Both the position numbers and the translations under genes were made by a program. This document shows, piece after piece, positions 41,281 through 54,564 of a stretch of DNA of 64,000 nt; position 1 is the first letter of the stretch; each line of letters starts with the position of its first letter. The notes below the pieces were generated by a model. It ran no database searches, had not been told where the DNA came from, and saw only the letters and a list, made by a program, of their open reading frames with translations. Location: contig CM051457.1 of NCBI GenBank assembly GCA_028274465.1, forward strand, positions 48,702,362 through 48,766,361. The letters run 5' to 3'. The stretch comes from Plantago ovata. Lineage: Eukaryota; Streptophyta; Magnoliopsida; Lamiales; Plantaginaceae.

Positions 41281-43868
41281 TTTTCTCTACTGCGGTTCAC
41301 GAAGGCCTTATAAAATGATGCATGTTAGAGTCTGTGGGTGTATTCCCGTGTAATTATGTACCTAAGATGCGACAAGTTTTTCACCTTGCTAATGAGATTG
41401 ACAAATGCCTAGGAAGGAAGTAGAGTGAGGTGTGTGATCCTTTTTTGAAACCTATTCTAACGAATAGGTTTGGGATGGGGTTACAATTGTTATGACTTGT
41501 CTTTCGTCTTGTTGAGTCATGTAGAATTTGTTTTCTTCTTCATTTTGAGTTTGTTCTCCAACCTATTCTTTCGAATAGGTTTGGGGAGGTCGTTGTAGAG
41601 TCATTGTTATTTCTTTTCATTGTGGCTGCTGCTGCCTATATATGAATAAAAAAAAAAAAAAAGGAAAAAAATCTATTCCAGAAAATATGGACAAAAAAAT
41701 AAAAAAAATAAAAAAATAACTTAAAAAAAAGAAACAACAGAAAAAACAAGAATAAGCAAGCCAGCAAGAAAAGCGTTGAATTGTTTTTCACCTTTTGTAG
41801 TTGTTTAGAATCGAGTTGTAAAGTCTTCATTGTGTTTCGTGTCGCCTAGTCCAAGGCCTGTTATAGACCACCCTCGTCCTGCCATTCAGGAAGTGGTAAA
41901 GAGTCTTTGATCTAAGAGTCGGGTAGAATAGGGGAGTGTTGTCTTTTAGGGAACCCTCCTTCGTTTGATGAGAGCCAGTATTGGTTCGACCTCTCTCGAG
42001 GAAAAGTCTCACTTGGTGAACAATAGTAAGCCCTCAGTTTCATAGGCACGGGGCAGCCATAGTATGATTATACGCATCATTGCGTCGCCACTGACCAGGT
42101 CCAAGTAGAGAATGTAACGAGAGACTCCATTGTTTAACAAAGTGCATATGTGAATGCGTATAGATTCAATCGAGACATTCTTCAACCTATGTCCATGTTA
42201 TGATTTGTATAGTCCTTGTTCATAAGCATTTGGTAGATACAATAAATTAGTTTTTCTTGCTTTGCATGCTACTCTTACTCCTCTTTGTGTTGCATGTAGT
42301 TTGCATTAGAGTCTAGCTAGTTGCTTGAGGACAAGCAAAGGTTCGGTTTGGGGAGTTTAATGACAGTGTTTTTTACACTTCATTTGTTTCTTTTTCACCT
42401 ATTTAGCTATCCTCTTGCATGCATTTAGAATAGTGTCTCGTTTCCGTTTCACTTGTTATTTTCAGGATCTAGGTGAATTTCGGTCTATTTGATGGAATTC
42501 GTGGTGAAACGTTAACGTTTTGGTGCAATGTGATCACCCGTGGTGTGACAAGGAGTGCCGATACATGTTTCAAGGCAGAAACAGTAGTTCATTCGGAGTT
42601 CGGATGAAGATTTTGCAGCTTTTGAAGTGAAATCCGGAAGTTCCATTTGCATAGTCTCAGTATTTTGGGCACCAGTCTTTCATACTATATTGGATTGGGA
42701 TGAGGTCAAAACTACGCGTAGATAACTCGAAGTGCTATCCAACGGTGGGTCTTACGTGCCAATCCGAGTTCGGACGCGCCCGATATCTCTGTTCTAACTT
42801 GGAGAAAAAAACTGGCGAACTTGCTGCCAGCCACAGGCGGACCGCCCGAAACAGGGGGCGCACAGCCCCTCAGAATCGGGAACAGAATATACATTTTATC
42901 TGTAGATCAGAATTTGAAAGATTCATTCATACTTTTGCAGACATAAACCCTAGAGCTTGTTCTGGGTTTTCTTTGACTTAGAACTACTTTTCCTTAGCGT
43001 TTTGGAGCATCAAGGTAGAGATTTGGACATCTATTGATCTCACCTTGCTAGATCTTTGTGAGTTTAGCAATTCACCGGAGATTGACAACCCTCGGTGGTA
43101 ATTTTGTATCTCACTATTTTTTGTAATCTATCTTTCAATTCAACCATGTTTTCATCTATTATTGCTATTGTTGATTATGTTTTTTATATGAGTAGCTAAA
43201 TATCTAGTTGGTGATAGTATGTAAGTTCGTAGCTAGGGTTCATATTGTGCATGATTGAGTTTCTGAATCTTTTACTTGTATATTTGTGATATTCGAATTG
43301 TTGATCCGACTAAGCCAACTATCTTCGTATAAAAGTGTTAGAAACACTAGAACAATTCAAGATCATCATTTTCAATATTTACAATTATCAAGTACTGCTT
43401 GCACTAAGCCTTGCAACCTTAGCCAAGTATTAGTATACATAAGAGGCTTTCAAAATACATGTCAAAACCTGTCTTTTGGTGTTTTGTTCTGATCGAGCGT
43501 TTGGGTGGAAACCTTGCGACAGTATCCTCTCCGAATGGAAAGTTGTCTGATATGGTGAAAACAATTCCCACAAGATCAGTTCGAATTACTTTTAAAGCTG
43601 TACGTGTTGCACTTTCATGCATAATTAGAACCTGATGCTTAGAACGAGCATTACTATGACCAACTCTCGTCGCATATTTTTACTAAGTTAAGTTAAGTTT
43701 GTTTACTGAATTATATAATAGTTATTGTAGTTAAAGCTAGTTAAGTCCCTAGAGATCGACACTCGTGGTCATCTTACCTCTGCACTACGTGTTTTGTGTA
43801 GTTGTGAGTTGCCCTTTGGCTTAAAACAAATTTATTTGATTGTTCGAGTCTGACAATCTCGTTCATCA
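41281..43868 (+). repeat. Array unit 2 (LTR 42358-43868)
   Basis: Same order as unit 1, with the A-rich tract at about 41640-41755. The LTR starts TAATGACAG and its end is of the 37427 type. Confidence 0.92.
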
Positions 43869-46463
43869 TTTTCTCTACTGCGGTTCACGAAGGCCTTATA
43901 AAATGATGCATGTTAGAGTCTGTGGGTGTATTCCCGTGTAATTATGTACCTAAGAGGCGACAAGTTTTTCACCTTGCTAATGAGATTGACAAATGCCTAG
44001 GAAGGAAGTAGAGTGAGGTGTGTGATCCTTTGTTTGAAACCTATTCTAACGAATAGGTTTGGGAGGGTGTTACAATTGTTATGACTTGTCTTTCGTCTTG
44101 TTGAGTCATGTAGAATTTGATTTCTTCTTCATTTTGAGTTTGTTCTCCAACCTATTCTTTCGAATAGGTTTGGGGAGGTCGTTGTAGAGTCATTGTTATT
44201 TCTTTTCATTATGGCTGCTGCTGGCTATATATCAATAAAAAAAAAAAAAGAAGGAAAAAAAATCTCTTCCAGAAAATCTGGACAAAAAAAAAAAAAAAAA
44301 AAAAAAAAACGTAAAAAAAAGAAACAAAAGAAAAAACAAGAATAAGCAAGCCAGCAAGAAAAGCGTTGAATTGTTTTTCACCTTTTGTAGTTGTTTAGAA
44401 TCGAGTTGTAAATTCTTCCTTGTGTTTCGTGTGGCCTAATCCAAGGCCTGTTCTAGACCACCCACATCCTGCCATTCAGGAAGTGGTAAAGAGTCTTTGA
44501 TCTAAGAGTCGGGTAGAATAGGGGAGTTTGTCTTTTAGGGAACCCTCCTTCGTTTGATGAGAGCCAGTATTGGTTCGACCTCACTTCAGGAAAGTCTCAC
44601 TTGGTGAACAGTAGTAAGCCCTCAGTTTCATAGGCACGGGGCAACCATAGTATGATAATATGCATCATTGCGTCGCCACTGACCAGGTCCAGGTAGAGAA
44701 TGTAACGAGAGACTCCATTATTTAACAAAGTGCATATGTGAATGCGTATAGATTCAATCGAGGCATTCTTCAACCTATGTCCATGTTATAATTTGTATGG
44801 TCCTTGTTCATAATCATTTGGTAGATACAATAGATTAGTTTTTCTTGCTTGGCATGCGACTCTTACTCCTCTTTGTGTTGCATGTAGTTTTGCATTAGAG
44901 TCTAGCTAGTTGCTTGAGGACAAGCAAAGGTTCGGTTTGGGGAGTTTAATGACAGTGTTTTTTACACTTCCATTTGGTTCTTTTTCACCTATTTAGCTAT
45001 CTTCTTGCATGCATTTAGAATAGTGTCTCGTTTCCGTTTCACTTGTTATTTTCAGGATCTAGGTGAATTTCGGTCTATTTGATGGAATTCATGGCGAAAC
45101 GTTAATGTTTTGGTGCAATATGATCACCCGTGGTGTGACAAGGAGTGCCGAGACATGTTTGAAGGCAGAAACAGTAGTTCATTCGGAGTTCGGATGAAGA
45201 TTTTGGAGCTTTTGAAGTGAAATTCAGAAGTTCCATTTGCATAGTCTCAGTATTTTGGGCACCAGTCTTTCATACTATATTGGATTGGGATGAGGTCAAA
45301 ATTTATGCGTAGCTAACTCGAAGTGCTATCCAACGGTGGGTCTTCCGTGCCAATCCGAGTTCGGACGCGCCCGGAATATCTGTTCTAACTTAGAGAGAAA
45401 AAACTGGCGAACTTAATGCCAGCCACTGGCGGACCGCCCGGGACGGGGGCGCACAGCCCCTCAGAATCAGGAACAGAATATACATTTATCTTTAGATCGG
45501 AATTTGAGAGATTCATTCATACTTTTGCAGACATAAACCCTAGAGCTTGTTCTGGGTTTTCTTTGACTTAGAACTACTTTTCCTTAGCGTTTTGGAGCAT
45601 CAAGGTTGAGATTTGGACATCTATTGATCTCACCTTGCTAGATCTTTGTGAGTTTAGCAATTCACCGGAGATTGACAACCCTCGGTGGTAATTTTGTATC
45701 TCACTATTTTTTGCAATCTATCTTTCAATTCAACCATGTTTTCATCTATGATTGCTATTGTTGATTACGTTTTTGATATGAGTAGCTAAATATCTAGTTG
45801 GTGATTGTATGTAAGTTCGTAGCTAGGGTTCATATTGTGCATGATTGAGTTTTTGAATCTTTTACTTGTAGATTTTTGATATTCGAATTGTTGATCCGAC
45901 TAAGCCAACTATCTTCGTATAAAAGTGTTAGAAACACTAGGACAATTCAAGATCATCGTTTTCAATATTTACAATTATCAAGTACTGCTTGCGCTAAGCC
46001 TGACAACCTTAGCCAAGTATTAGTATAGATAAGAGGCTTTCAAAATACATGTCAAAACCTGTCTTTTGGTGTTTTGTTCTGATCGAGCGTTTGGGTGGAA
46101 ACCTTGCGACAGTATCCTCTCCGAATGGAGAGTTGTCTGATATGGTGAAAACAATTCCCACAGCAAGATCAGTTCGAATTACTTTTAAAGCAGTACGTGT
46201 TGCACTTTCATGCATAATTAGAACCTGATGCTTAGAACGAGCATTACTATGACCAACTCTCGTCGCATATTTTTGAGTAAGTTAAGTTAAGTTTGTTTAC
46301 TGAATTATATAATAGTTATTGTAGTTAAATCTATTTAAGTCCCTAGAGATCGTACACTCGAGGTCATCTTACCTCTGCACTACGTATTTTGTGTAGTTGT
46401 GAGTTGCCCTTTGGCTTAAAACAAATTTATTTGATTGTTCGAGTCTGACAATCTCGTTCATCA
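43869..46463 (+). repeat. Array unit 3 (LTR 44947-46463)
   Basis: Same order. It shares with units 4 and 5 the variants cccacatc in the UTR and gaaattc in the LTR. The LTR starts TAATGACAG. Confidence 0.92.
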
Positions 46464-49055
46464 TTTTCTCTACTGCGGTTCATGAAGGCCTTATAAAATG
46501 ATGCATGTTAGAGTCTGTGGGTGTATTCCCGTGTAATCATGTACCTAAGAGGCGACAAGTTTTTCACCTTGCTAATGAGATTGACAAATGCCTAGGAAGG
46601 AAGTAGAGTGAGGTGTGTGATGCTTTTTTGAAACCTATTCTAACGAATAGGTTTGGGAGGGGGTTACAATTGTTATGACTTGTCTTTCGTCTTGTTGAGT
46701 CATGTAGAATTTGATTTCTTCTTCATTTTGAGTTTGTTCTCCAACCTATTCTTTCGAATAGGTTTGGGGAGGTCGTTGTAGAGTCATTGTTATTTCTTTT
46801 CATTGTGGCTGCTGCTGGCTATATATCAATAAAAAAAAAAAAGAAGGAAAAAAGATCTCTTCCAGAAAATCCGGACAAAAAAAAAAAAAAAAAAAAAAAC
46901 GTAAAAAAAAGAAACAGAAGAAAAAACAAGAATAAGCAAGCCAGTAAGAAAAGCGTTGAATTGTTTTTCACCTTTTGTAGTTGTTTAGAATCGAGTTGTA
47001 AATTCTTCCTTGTGTTTCGTGTCTCCTAATCCAAAGCCTGTTCTAGACCACCCACATCATGCCATTCAGGAAGTGGTAAAGAGTCTTTGATCTAAGAGTC
47101 GGGTAGAATAGGGGAGTGTTGTCTTTTAGGGAACCCTCCTTCGTTTGATGAGAGCCAGTATTGGTTCGACCTCACTTCAGGAAAAGTCTCACTTGGTGAA
47201 CAGTAGTAAGCCCTCAGTTTCATAGGCACGGGGTAACCATAGTACGATAATATGCATCATCGCATCGCCACTGACCAGGTCCAGGTAGAGAATGTAACGA
47301 GAGACTCCATTATTTAACAAAGTGCATATGTGAATGCGTATAGATTCAATCGAGGCATTCTTCAACCAATGTCCATGTTATGATTTGTATGGTCCTTGTT
47401 CATAATCATTTGGTAGATACAATAGATTAGTTTTTCTTGCTTGGCATGCGACTCTTACTCCTCTTTGTGTTGCATGTAGTTTTGAATTAGAGTCTAGCTA
47501 GTTGCTTGAGGATAAGCAAAGGTTCGGTTTGGGGAGTTTAATGACAGTGTTTTTTACACTTCCATTTGGTTCTTTTTCACCTATTTAGCTATCTTCTTGC
47601 ATGCATTTAGAATAGTGTCTCGTTTCCGTTTCACTTGTTATTTTCAGGATCTAGGTGAATTTCGGTCTATTTGATGGAATTCATGGCGAAACGTTAATGT
47701 TTTGGTGCAATATGATCACCCATGGTGTGACAAGGAGTGCCGAGACATGTTTGAAGGCAGAAACAGTAGTTCATTCGGAGTTCGGATGAAGATTTTGGAG
47801 CTTTTCAAGTGAAATTCGGAAGTTCCATTTGCATAGTCTCAGTATTTTGGGCACCAGTCTTTCATACTATATTGGTTTGGGATGAGGTCAAAATTTATGC
47901 GTAGCTAACTCGAAGTGCTATCCAACGGTGGGTCTTCCGTGCCAATCCGAGTTCGGACGCGCCCGGAATCTCTGTTCTATCTTAGAGAGAAAAAACTGGC
48001 GAACTTGCTGCCAGCCACTGGCGGACCGCCCGGGACGGAGGGCGCACAACCCCTCAGAATCAGGAACAGAATATACATTTATCTTTAGATCGAAATTTTA
48101 GAGATTCATTCATACTTTTGCAGACATAAACCCTAGAGCTTGTTCTGGGTTTTCTTTGACTTAGAACTACTTTTCCTTAGCGTTTTGGAGCATCAAGGTT
48201 GAAATTTGGAAATCTATTGATCTCACCTTGCTAGATCTTTGTGAGTTTAGCAATTCACCGGAGATTGACAACCCTCGGTGGTAATTTTGTATCTCACTAT
48301 TTTTTGCAATCTATCTTTCAATTCAACCATGTTTTCATCTATGATTGCTATTATTGATTACGTTTTTGATATGAGTAGCTAAATATCTAGTTGGTGATAG
48401 TATGTAAGTTCGTAGCTAGAGTTCATATTGTGCATGATTGAGTTTTTGAATCTTTTACTTGTAGATTTTTGATATTCGAATTGTTGATCCGACTAAGCCA
48501 ACTATCTTCGTATAAAAGTGTTAGAAACACTAGGACAATTCAAGATCATCGTTTTCAATATTTACAATTATCAAGTACTGCTTGCGCTAAGCCTGACAAC
48601 CTTAGCCAAGTATTAGTATAGATAAGAGGCTTTCAAAATACATGTCAAAACCTGTCTTTTGGTGTTTTGTTCTGATCGAGCGTTTGGGTGGAAACCTTGC
48701 GACAGTATCCTCTCCGAATGGAGAGTTGTCTGATATGGTGAAAACAATTCCCACAGCAAGATCAGTTCGAATTACTTTTAAAGCAGTACGTGTTGCACTT
48801 TCATGCATAATTAGAACCTGATGCTTAGAACGAGCATTACTATGACCAACTCTCGTCGCATATTTTTGACTAAGTTAAGTTAAGTTTGTTTACTGAATTA
48901 TATAATAGTTATTGTAGTTAAAGCTAGTTAAGTCCCTAGAGATCGACACTCGTTGTCATCTTACCTCTGCACTACGTGTTTTGTGTAGTTGTGAGTTGCC
49001 CTTTGGCTTAAAACAAATTTATTTGATTGTTCGAGTCTGACAATCTCGTTCATCA
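46464..49055 (+). repeat. Array unit 4 (LTR 47539-49055)
   Basis: The UTR part is almost identical to unit 5 (for example gatctcttccagaaaatccg and gtacgataatatgcatcatc), which points to a recent duplication of this unit. Confidence 0.92.
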
Positions 49056-51643
49056 TTTTCTCAACTGCGGTTCACGAAGGCCTTATAAAATGATGCATGT
49101 TAGAGTCGGTGGGTGTATTCCCGTGTAATTATGTACCTAAGAGGCGACAAGTTTTTCACCTTGCTAATGAGATTGACAAATGCCTAGGAAGGAAGTAGAG
49201 TGAGGTGTGTGATCCTTCGTTTGAAACCTATTCTAACGAATAGGTTTGGGAGGGTGTTACAATTGTTATGACTTGTCTTTCGTCTTGTTGAGTCATGTAG
49301 AATTTGATTTCTTCTTCATTTTGAGTTTGTTCTCCAACCTATTCTTTCGAATAGGTTTGGGGAGGTCGTTGTAGAGTCATTGTTATTTCTTTTCATTGTG
49401 GCTGCTGCTGGCTATATATCAATAAAAAAAAAAAGAAGGAAAAAAGATCTCTTCCAGAAAATCCGGACAAAAAAAAAAAAAAAAAAAAACGTAAAAAAAA
49501 GAAACAGAAGAAAAAACAAGAATAAGCAAGCCAGTAAGAAAAGCGTTGAATTGTTTTTCACCTTTTGTAGTTGTTTAGAATCGAGTTGTAAATTCTTCCT
49601 TGTGTTTCGTGTCTCCTAATCCAAAGCCTGTTCTAGACCACCCACATCATGCCATTCAGGAAGTGGTAAAGAGTCTTTGATCTAAGAGTCGGGTAGAATA
49701 GGGGAGTGTTGTCTTTTAGGGAACCCTCCTTCGTTTGATGAGAGCCAGTATTGGTTCGACCTCACTTCAGGAAAAGTCTCACTTGGTGAACAGTAGTAAG
49801 CCCTCAGTTTCATAGGCACGGGGTAACCATAGTACGATAATATGCATCATCGCATCGCCACTGACCAGGTCCAGGTAGAGAATGTAACGAGAGACTCCAT
49901 TATTTAACAAAGTGCATATGTGAATGCGTATAGATTCAATCGAGGCATTCTTCAACCAATGTCCATGTTATGATTTGTATGGTCCTTGTTCATAATCATT
50001 TGGTAGATACAATAGATTAGTTTTTCTTGCTTGGCATGCGACTCTTACTCCTCTTTGTGTTGCATGTAGTTTTGCATTAGAGTCTAGCTAGTTGCTTGAG
50101 GACAAGCAAAGGTTCGGTTTGGGGAGTTTAATGACAGTGTTTTTTACAGTTCCATTTGGTTCTTTTTCACCTATTTAGCTATCTTCTTGCATGCATTTAG
50201 AATAGTGTCTCGTTTCCGTTTCACTTGTTATTTTCAGGATCTAGGTGAATTTCGGTCTATTTGATGGAATTCATGGCGAAACGTTAATGTTTTGGTGCAA
50301 TATGATCACCCGTGGTGTGACAAGGAGTGCCGAGACATGTTTGAAGGCAAAAACAGTAGTTCATTCGGAGTTCGGATGAAGATTTTGGAGCTTTTCAAGT
50401 GAAATTCGGAAGTTCCATTTGCATAGTCTCAGTATTTTGGGCACCAGTCTTTCATACTATATTGGATTGGGATGAGGTCAAAATTTATGCGTAGCTAACT
50501 CGAAGTGCTATCCAACGGTGGGTCTTCCGTGCCAATCCGAGTTCGGACGCGCCCGGAATATCTTTTCGAACTTAGAGAGAAAAAACTGGCGAACTTGCTG
50601 CCAGCCACTGGCGGACCGCCCGGGACGGGGGGCGCACAGCCCCTCAGAATCAGGAACAGAATATACATTTATCTTTAGATCGAAATTTGAGAGATTCATT
50701 CATACTTTTGCAGACATAAACCCTAGAGCTTGTTCTGGGTTTTCTTTGACTTAGAACTACTTTTCCTTAGCGTTTTGGAGCATCAAGGTTGAGATTTGGA
50801 CATCTATTGATCTCACCTTGCTAGATCTTTGTGAGTTTAGCAATTCACCGGAGATTGACAACCCTCGGTGGTAATTTTGTATCTCACTATTTTTTGCAAT
50901 CTATCTTTCAATTCAACCATGTTTTCATCTATGATTGCAATTGTTGATTACGTTTTTGATATGAGTAGCTAAATATCTAGTTGGTGATAGTATGTAAGTT
51001 CGTAGCTAGGGTTCATATTGTGCATGATTGAGTTTCTGAATCTTTTACTTGTAGATTTGTGATATTCGAATTGTTGATCCGACTAAGCCAACTATCTTCG
51101 TATAAAAGTGTTAGAAACACTAGGACAATTCAAGATCATCGTTTTCAATATTTACAGTTATCAAGTACTGCTTGCACTAAGCCTGACAACCTTAGCCAAG
51201 TATTAGTATAGATAAGAGGCTTTCAAAATACATGTAAAAACCTGTCTTTTGGTGTTTTGTTCTGATCGAGCGTTTGGGTGGAAACCTTGCGACAGTATCC
51301 TCTCCGAATGGAGAGTTGTCTGATATGGTGAAAACAATTCCCACAGCAAGATCAGTTCGAATTACTTTTAAAGCAGTACGTGTTGCACTTTCATGCATAA
51401 TTAGAACCTGATGCTTAGAATGAGTATTACTATCACCAACTCTCGTCGCATATTTTTGACTAAGTTAAGTTAAGTTTGTTTACTGAATTATATAATAGTT
51501 ATTGTAGTTAAAGCTAGTTAAGTCCCTAGAGATCGACACTCGAGGTCATCTTACCTCTGCACTACGTGTTTTGTGTAGTTGTGAGTTGCCCTTTGGCTAA
51601 ACAAATTCATTTGATTGTTCGAATCTGACAATCTCATTCATCA
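49056..51643 (+). repeat. Array unit 5 (LTR 50129-51643, original host LTR end)
   Basis: The last unit. Its final 60 bases differ from units 1-4 at several positions (ggctaaacaaattcatttg, gaatctg, ctcattc). It meets non-repeat DNA at 51644, so it carries the original right end of the host LTR. The host target duplication would be CTTGT. Confidence 0.92.
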
Positions 51644-52679
51644 CTTGTGCCTCCAGTATGAACAACCATCATGAATGTTGAATGCAACATCATCCATTAA
51701 TGGTGTAAACTACCTTTATGCTCACATTTTATTGCCTTGTGCCTATATAGAGATTCTGAGAAGTATGCTTTCATTCATATGTAGTTGACAGCACACTGAT
51801 ATTTAGACTATGTAGTGAAAGGCATATGTATGAGTTTTTCAAGATAGCATGCAAACATGAATGAAGTCTGCAGCGTAGACTTTGATTTGTGATCTTGTAT
51901 ATGATTGATTTAATGTGTTCATCTACTTCCTGAGTGCAATTTACTGTCTTATACACATTCGGAAATTCCCAACTCTCAAAATCTCAGACATTTACAACAT
52001 GGAGGAACTAAAAATATGATAACAGTCGGAATACAATTGGAACCTGCTAATTTGGAGGTACCATGTTCTGAGTCTGCTACATGAAACTAATTGGGAAACT
52101 AATTGGGTAATTAGTCTGCTATATAATCAGTACTTATCATGGCAACAGTGTGATTAACAGTGAAACTGAGTTACAATTTTTACTATCTGTGTAAACCTGT
52201 TAAATAACCACCCAAAATGAATGTCCTTGAAATATCTGCGTACACAGCAGGAATGAAGAATTACTTTGAAAGTCCTTGATTCATTCATGATAAATGCCAG
52301 GAAGATTAATTTATTCTAAGGCATATTATACACAAATTGTTCACAACCTTACTTTCAAACTGGTTATCAAACAAAACAAAGTTATTTTTTAGGCTTACAA
52401 ACTTAAACTATCATGATCAAATCAAAGAACATTGTCGAAATATGAAAATTCCTAATAATCATAAAACGAAAACTGAAGTGAATTTATCTGATGCTTTCAA
52501 TATAAACTCCAACACTAATGACACAGGTAATATGCAGATTTCACTACCCCACAGACGCTTAAAGCAACCAACTACTAAATCAAATTCTAGGCTCACTTAA
52601 CTTCTATCTTAACTCTAGACTTTCACTAACTAACAACTTCATCCTAACTGAACTTAAAGAACTACACCGGGATGGACAA
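51644..52679 (+). other. Non-repeat AT-rich DNA, no gene seen
   Basis: No convincing ORF, RNA gene or LTR was found. It is the flank of the host Athila-like element and the 3' side of the Myb/SANT-like pseudogene at 52696. Confidence 0.6.
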
Positions 52680-52695
52680 CTACGAAGGACTAACA

Positions 52696-53531
52696 TCAGT
52701 TCCTTTCAATCTTAGCCAGGAGCTCAGCAAAAGACTTGAACCTCTTCTTATGCTTAGAAGTGCCCTCATCAGTTTTGGTCCTTTTTTCTGGAGGACTAGT
52801 CTTCTCATTGGCAAGGATCCTTGCAACAACCACATCGAACTCGGGTGCGTTGACAGTCCTTTCTTCTGCCTCCTCATCACTTTCATGGAGCTTGTTCAAG
52901 TCAAATGCATGGCCTGCACCTTCATGCTGCACCTGCTCTTCTTCGTCCGACGAAATGTGAACAAGTTCTTTCGTCTCAAGCAGATTTGGGTATCACTCCG
53001 ACCAGCCATCGGAAATGCTGCTCAGTGGCTCCCATAGAGGTTCTCCCATGTACATATACCATGCACAACGCGGATCATCCTGTTATACACACATATACAA
53101 TATCAGTTAGTTAAAATCACAAAGGAATTTGGTTTTGAAATATAAAAAATACTGTAAGATATATAGAAGTAGCTTACCTGAATTGCTCTGACCCAAACTG
53201 GCCTAATAGCTTCAAACTTGTTTGTAGCAGCAACCCACTTAACACCTTCACGGTTCTTCAACCAACTGGAAGCTTCATGCCTGCAATGAAGCATCCTAAC
53301 GCACTCAACCACCTGCCTGTAAGAGTAGCTGCAATTGGCGTGGCTTTTCAAGTGATGCTGGACCATCTTGTAAGCCATTCCACAATGATCTGGCCACTTC
53401 CATTGGTCGGCTGCAGACAGCTCCTCCAGCTTCTTGATGACCATGAGAACATGGTTCTTTGGAATTCCATCTCCATAGAACATTTGATCCTGAAGCTAAA
53501 TTGCTTGTTGATCTTCAGATGAGAGGCTCAT
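52696..53531 (-). pseudogene. Myb/SANT-like protein gene, two exons, broken
   Basis: Exon 1 is about 53531-53178 and exon 2 about 53079-52696, joined by a GT-AG intron (CAG|GTAAGC ... AACAG|GATG). The pattern GVKWVAATNKFEAIRPVWVRAIQ followed by a second motif with MGEPLWEPL fits the Myb/SANT-like domain of PIF/Harbinger ORF1 and related plant proteins. The second exon is acidic and ends in a Lys-rich tail. Breaks: TAG at codon 12 (53498-53496) and TGA at 52995-52993. Such proteins bind DNA and help the transposase in PIF elements. Whether this copy belonged to a transposon or to the host is unresolved. Confidence 0.65.
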
Positions 53532-53829
53532 TGTGCTTACTCTGTTTGAAAGAAGTTTTAGTGGTTCAGGAGAGTTTAAGTGTTTCAGGAGAGTTTAAGT
53601 GTAAGTATTATGTGTGAGCACCAACTTATTTATAGGACTTTAGTAAGTATTTCTGGTCAACCTAATAGAAGACCACATATACTTGTGGCTTTAGCTTTTC
53701 ACAGTAAAGATTATAAATACACAAGTTCACTTGTACATGTCAAAAAACAAAAACAAAGGTAATAATACATATATACGGACATTAATACGTATACGTACTA
53801 GTATTAGTATTGCTAGTACATTGTCATGA

Positions 53830-54564
53830 ATGCAAATTTCACCCACCACAGTTAGTATTGGACTAGTCATCAAAGCTGCAGTCCTACTATCTTTCTTCCA
53901 AAGAACACACAAAAGGAAAAAAAGAAGAGCAACAAGCAAAATTTCTTCATCTTCAGTTAGTAGCCTTTGCTGGTGTGGTGGTGAAATAATCGAATTCACG
54001 TGTCGGAATGAGGTTCACTGGGGCATGAAATTCAAGAATTGCATCAATCAACGTGAAGGTTTGAGTCTTATAATATATACATATACCATTTGCTTTGTAT
54101 TGTTTGCTTAATTTTATCCTTATATTTATCAATGGCATTTTTCTGATTATTCGTGTAATATCCCTGTAGATGAAGAAGGCCCTCAACATTTTTGGGTATG
54201 GTCAGATATGCACCGGTGCACAGCTGTCTGTAGAAATCGATCTGCAGCTACGTCTAGTCGGAACAATAGGCAAACAAACTGTGATGTGGGAAGGTGGAAT
54301 GTTGGTGATTCTGCAGAGATAAGGGGGCTGAGGGATCGTGTTGCAGAAATGACTGCAAAGGTCACATTACTGGAGGAGACAAATGCTCGTCCGACAAAGA
54401 ACAACAGGAAACTAGAAGAGAAATGTGCCAAGCTGTGCTGTGCAAACGGTCTTCTCAAACAGAATTGCGAGCAAATGCAGATTGGAAAAGCTAGGTATGA
54501 TAATATAACTCGTATCCTTCTTTCTATAATTCTAGTTTATGTTGTCATGTTTTATTTCGTCTAA
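53830..54564 (+). CDS. GRF zinc-finger protein with C-terminal membrane segment, two exons
   Basis: Exon 1 is 53830-54058 and exon 2 is 54170-54564. The intron has GAAG|GTTTG and CTGTAG|ATGA ends, and the frame is kept across it, giving about 207 residues. Order: basic N-terminus, a Ser-rich stretch, a GRF-type zinc finger (CWCGGEIIEFTCRNEVHWG ... then FWVWSDM in exon 2), a coiled coil (EIRGLRDRVAEMTAKVTLLEE ... NRKLEEKC) and a hydrophobic tail (ITRILLSIILVYVVMFYFV). This finger-coil-membrane layout is common in small plant GRF proteins of unknown role. No stop or frameshift is seen, unlike its neighbours. The start is the first in-frame ATG and is uncertain. One expected finger residue may be changed (MKFKNC region). 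Confidence 0.7.

Larger units (their letters stand above)
38708..51643 (+). repeat. Tandem array of five units of about 2.59 kb (Athila 3' UTR + LTR)
   Basis: Five head-to-tail units begin at 38708, 41281, 43869, 46464 and 49056. Each holds distal 3' UTR (paired hairpins, A-rich tract, polypurine tract) followed by an LTR of about 1515 bases. Units 1-4 end gagtctgacaatctcgttca, like the LTR at 37427. Unit 5 ends gaatctgacaatctcattca and is followed by unrelated DNA. No unit encodes protein. Confidence 0.95.

Noticed and set aside
41636..51398. A 68-codon minus-strand ORF (MHESATRTALKV...) repeated in the array units
   Set aside because: It is antisense within the LTR and conserved only because the units are copies. 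It has no start context or family resemblance.
38708..51643. CRISPR-like or rDNA-like array
   Set aside because: Units of 2.59 kb are Athila UTR plus LTR, with no short direct-repeat and spacer pattern and no rRNA sequence.
52337..52600. An 87-codon ORF in the flank
   Set aside because: AT-rich, no recognisable composition or neighbour logic; judged chance.
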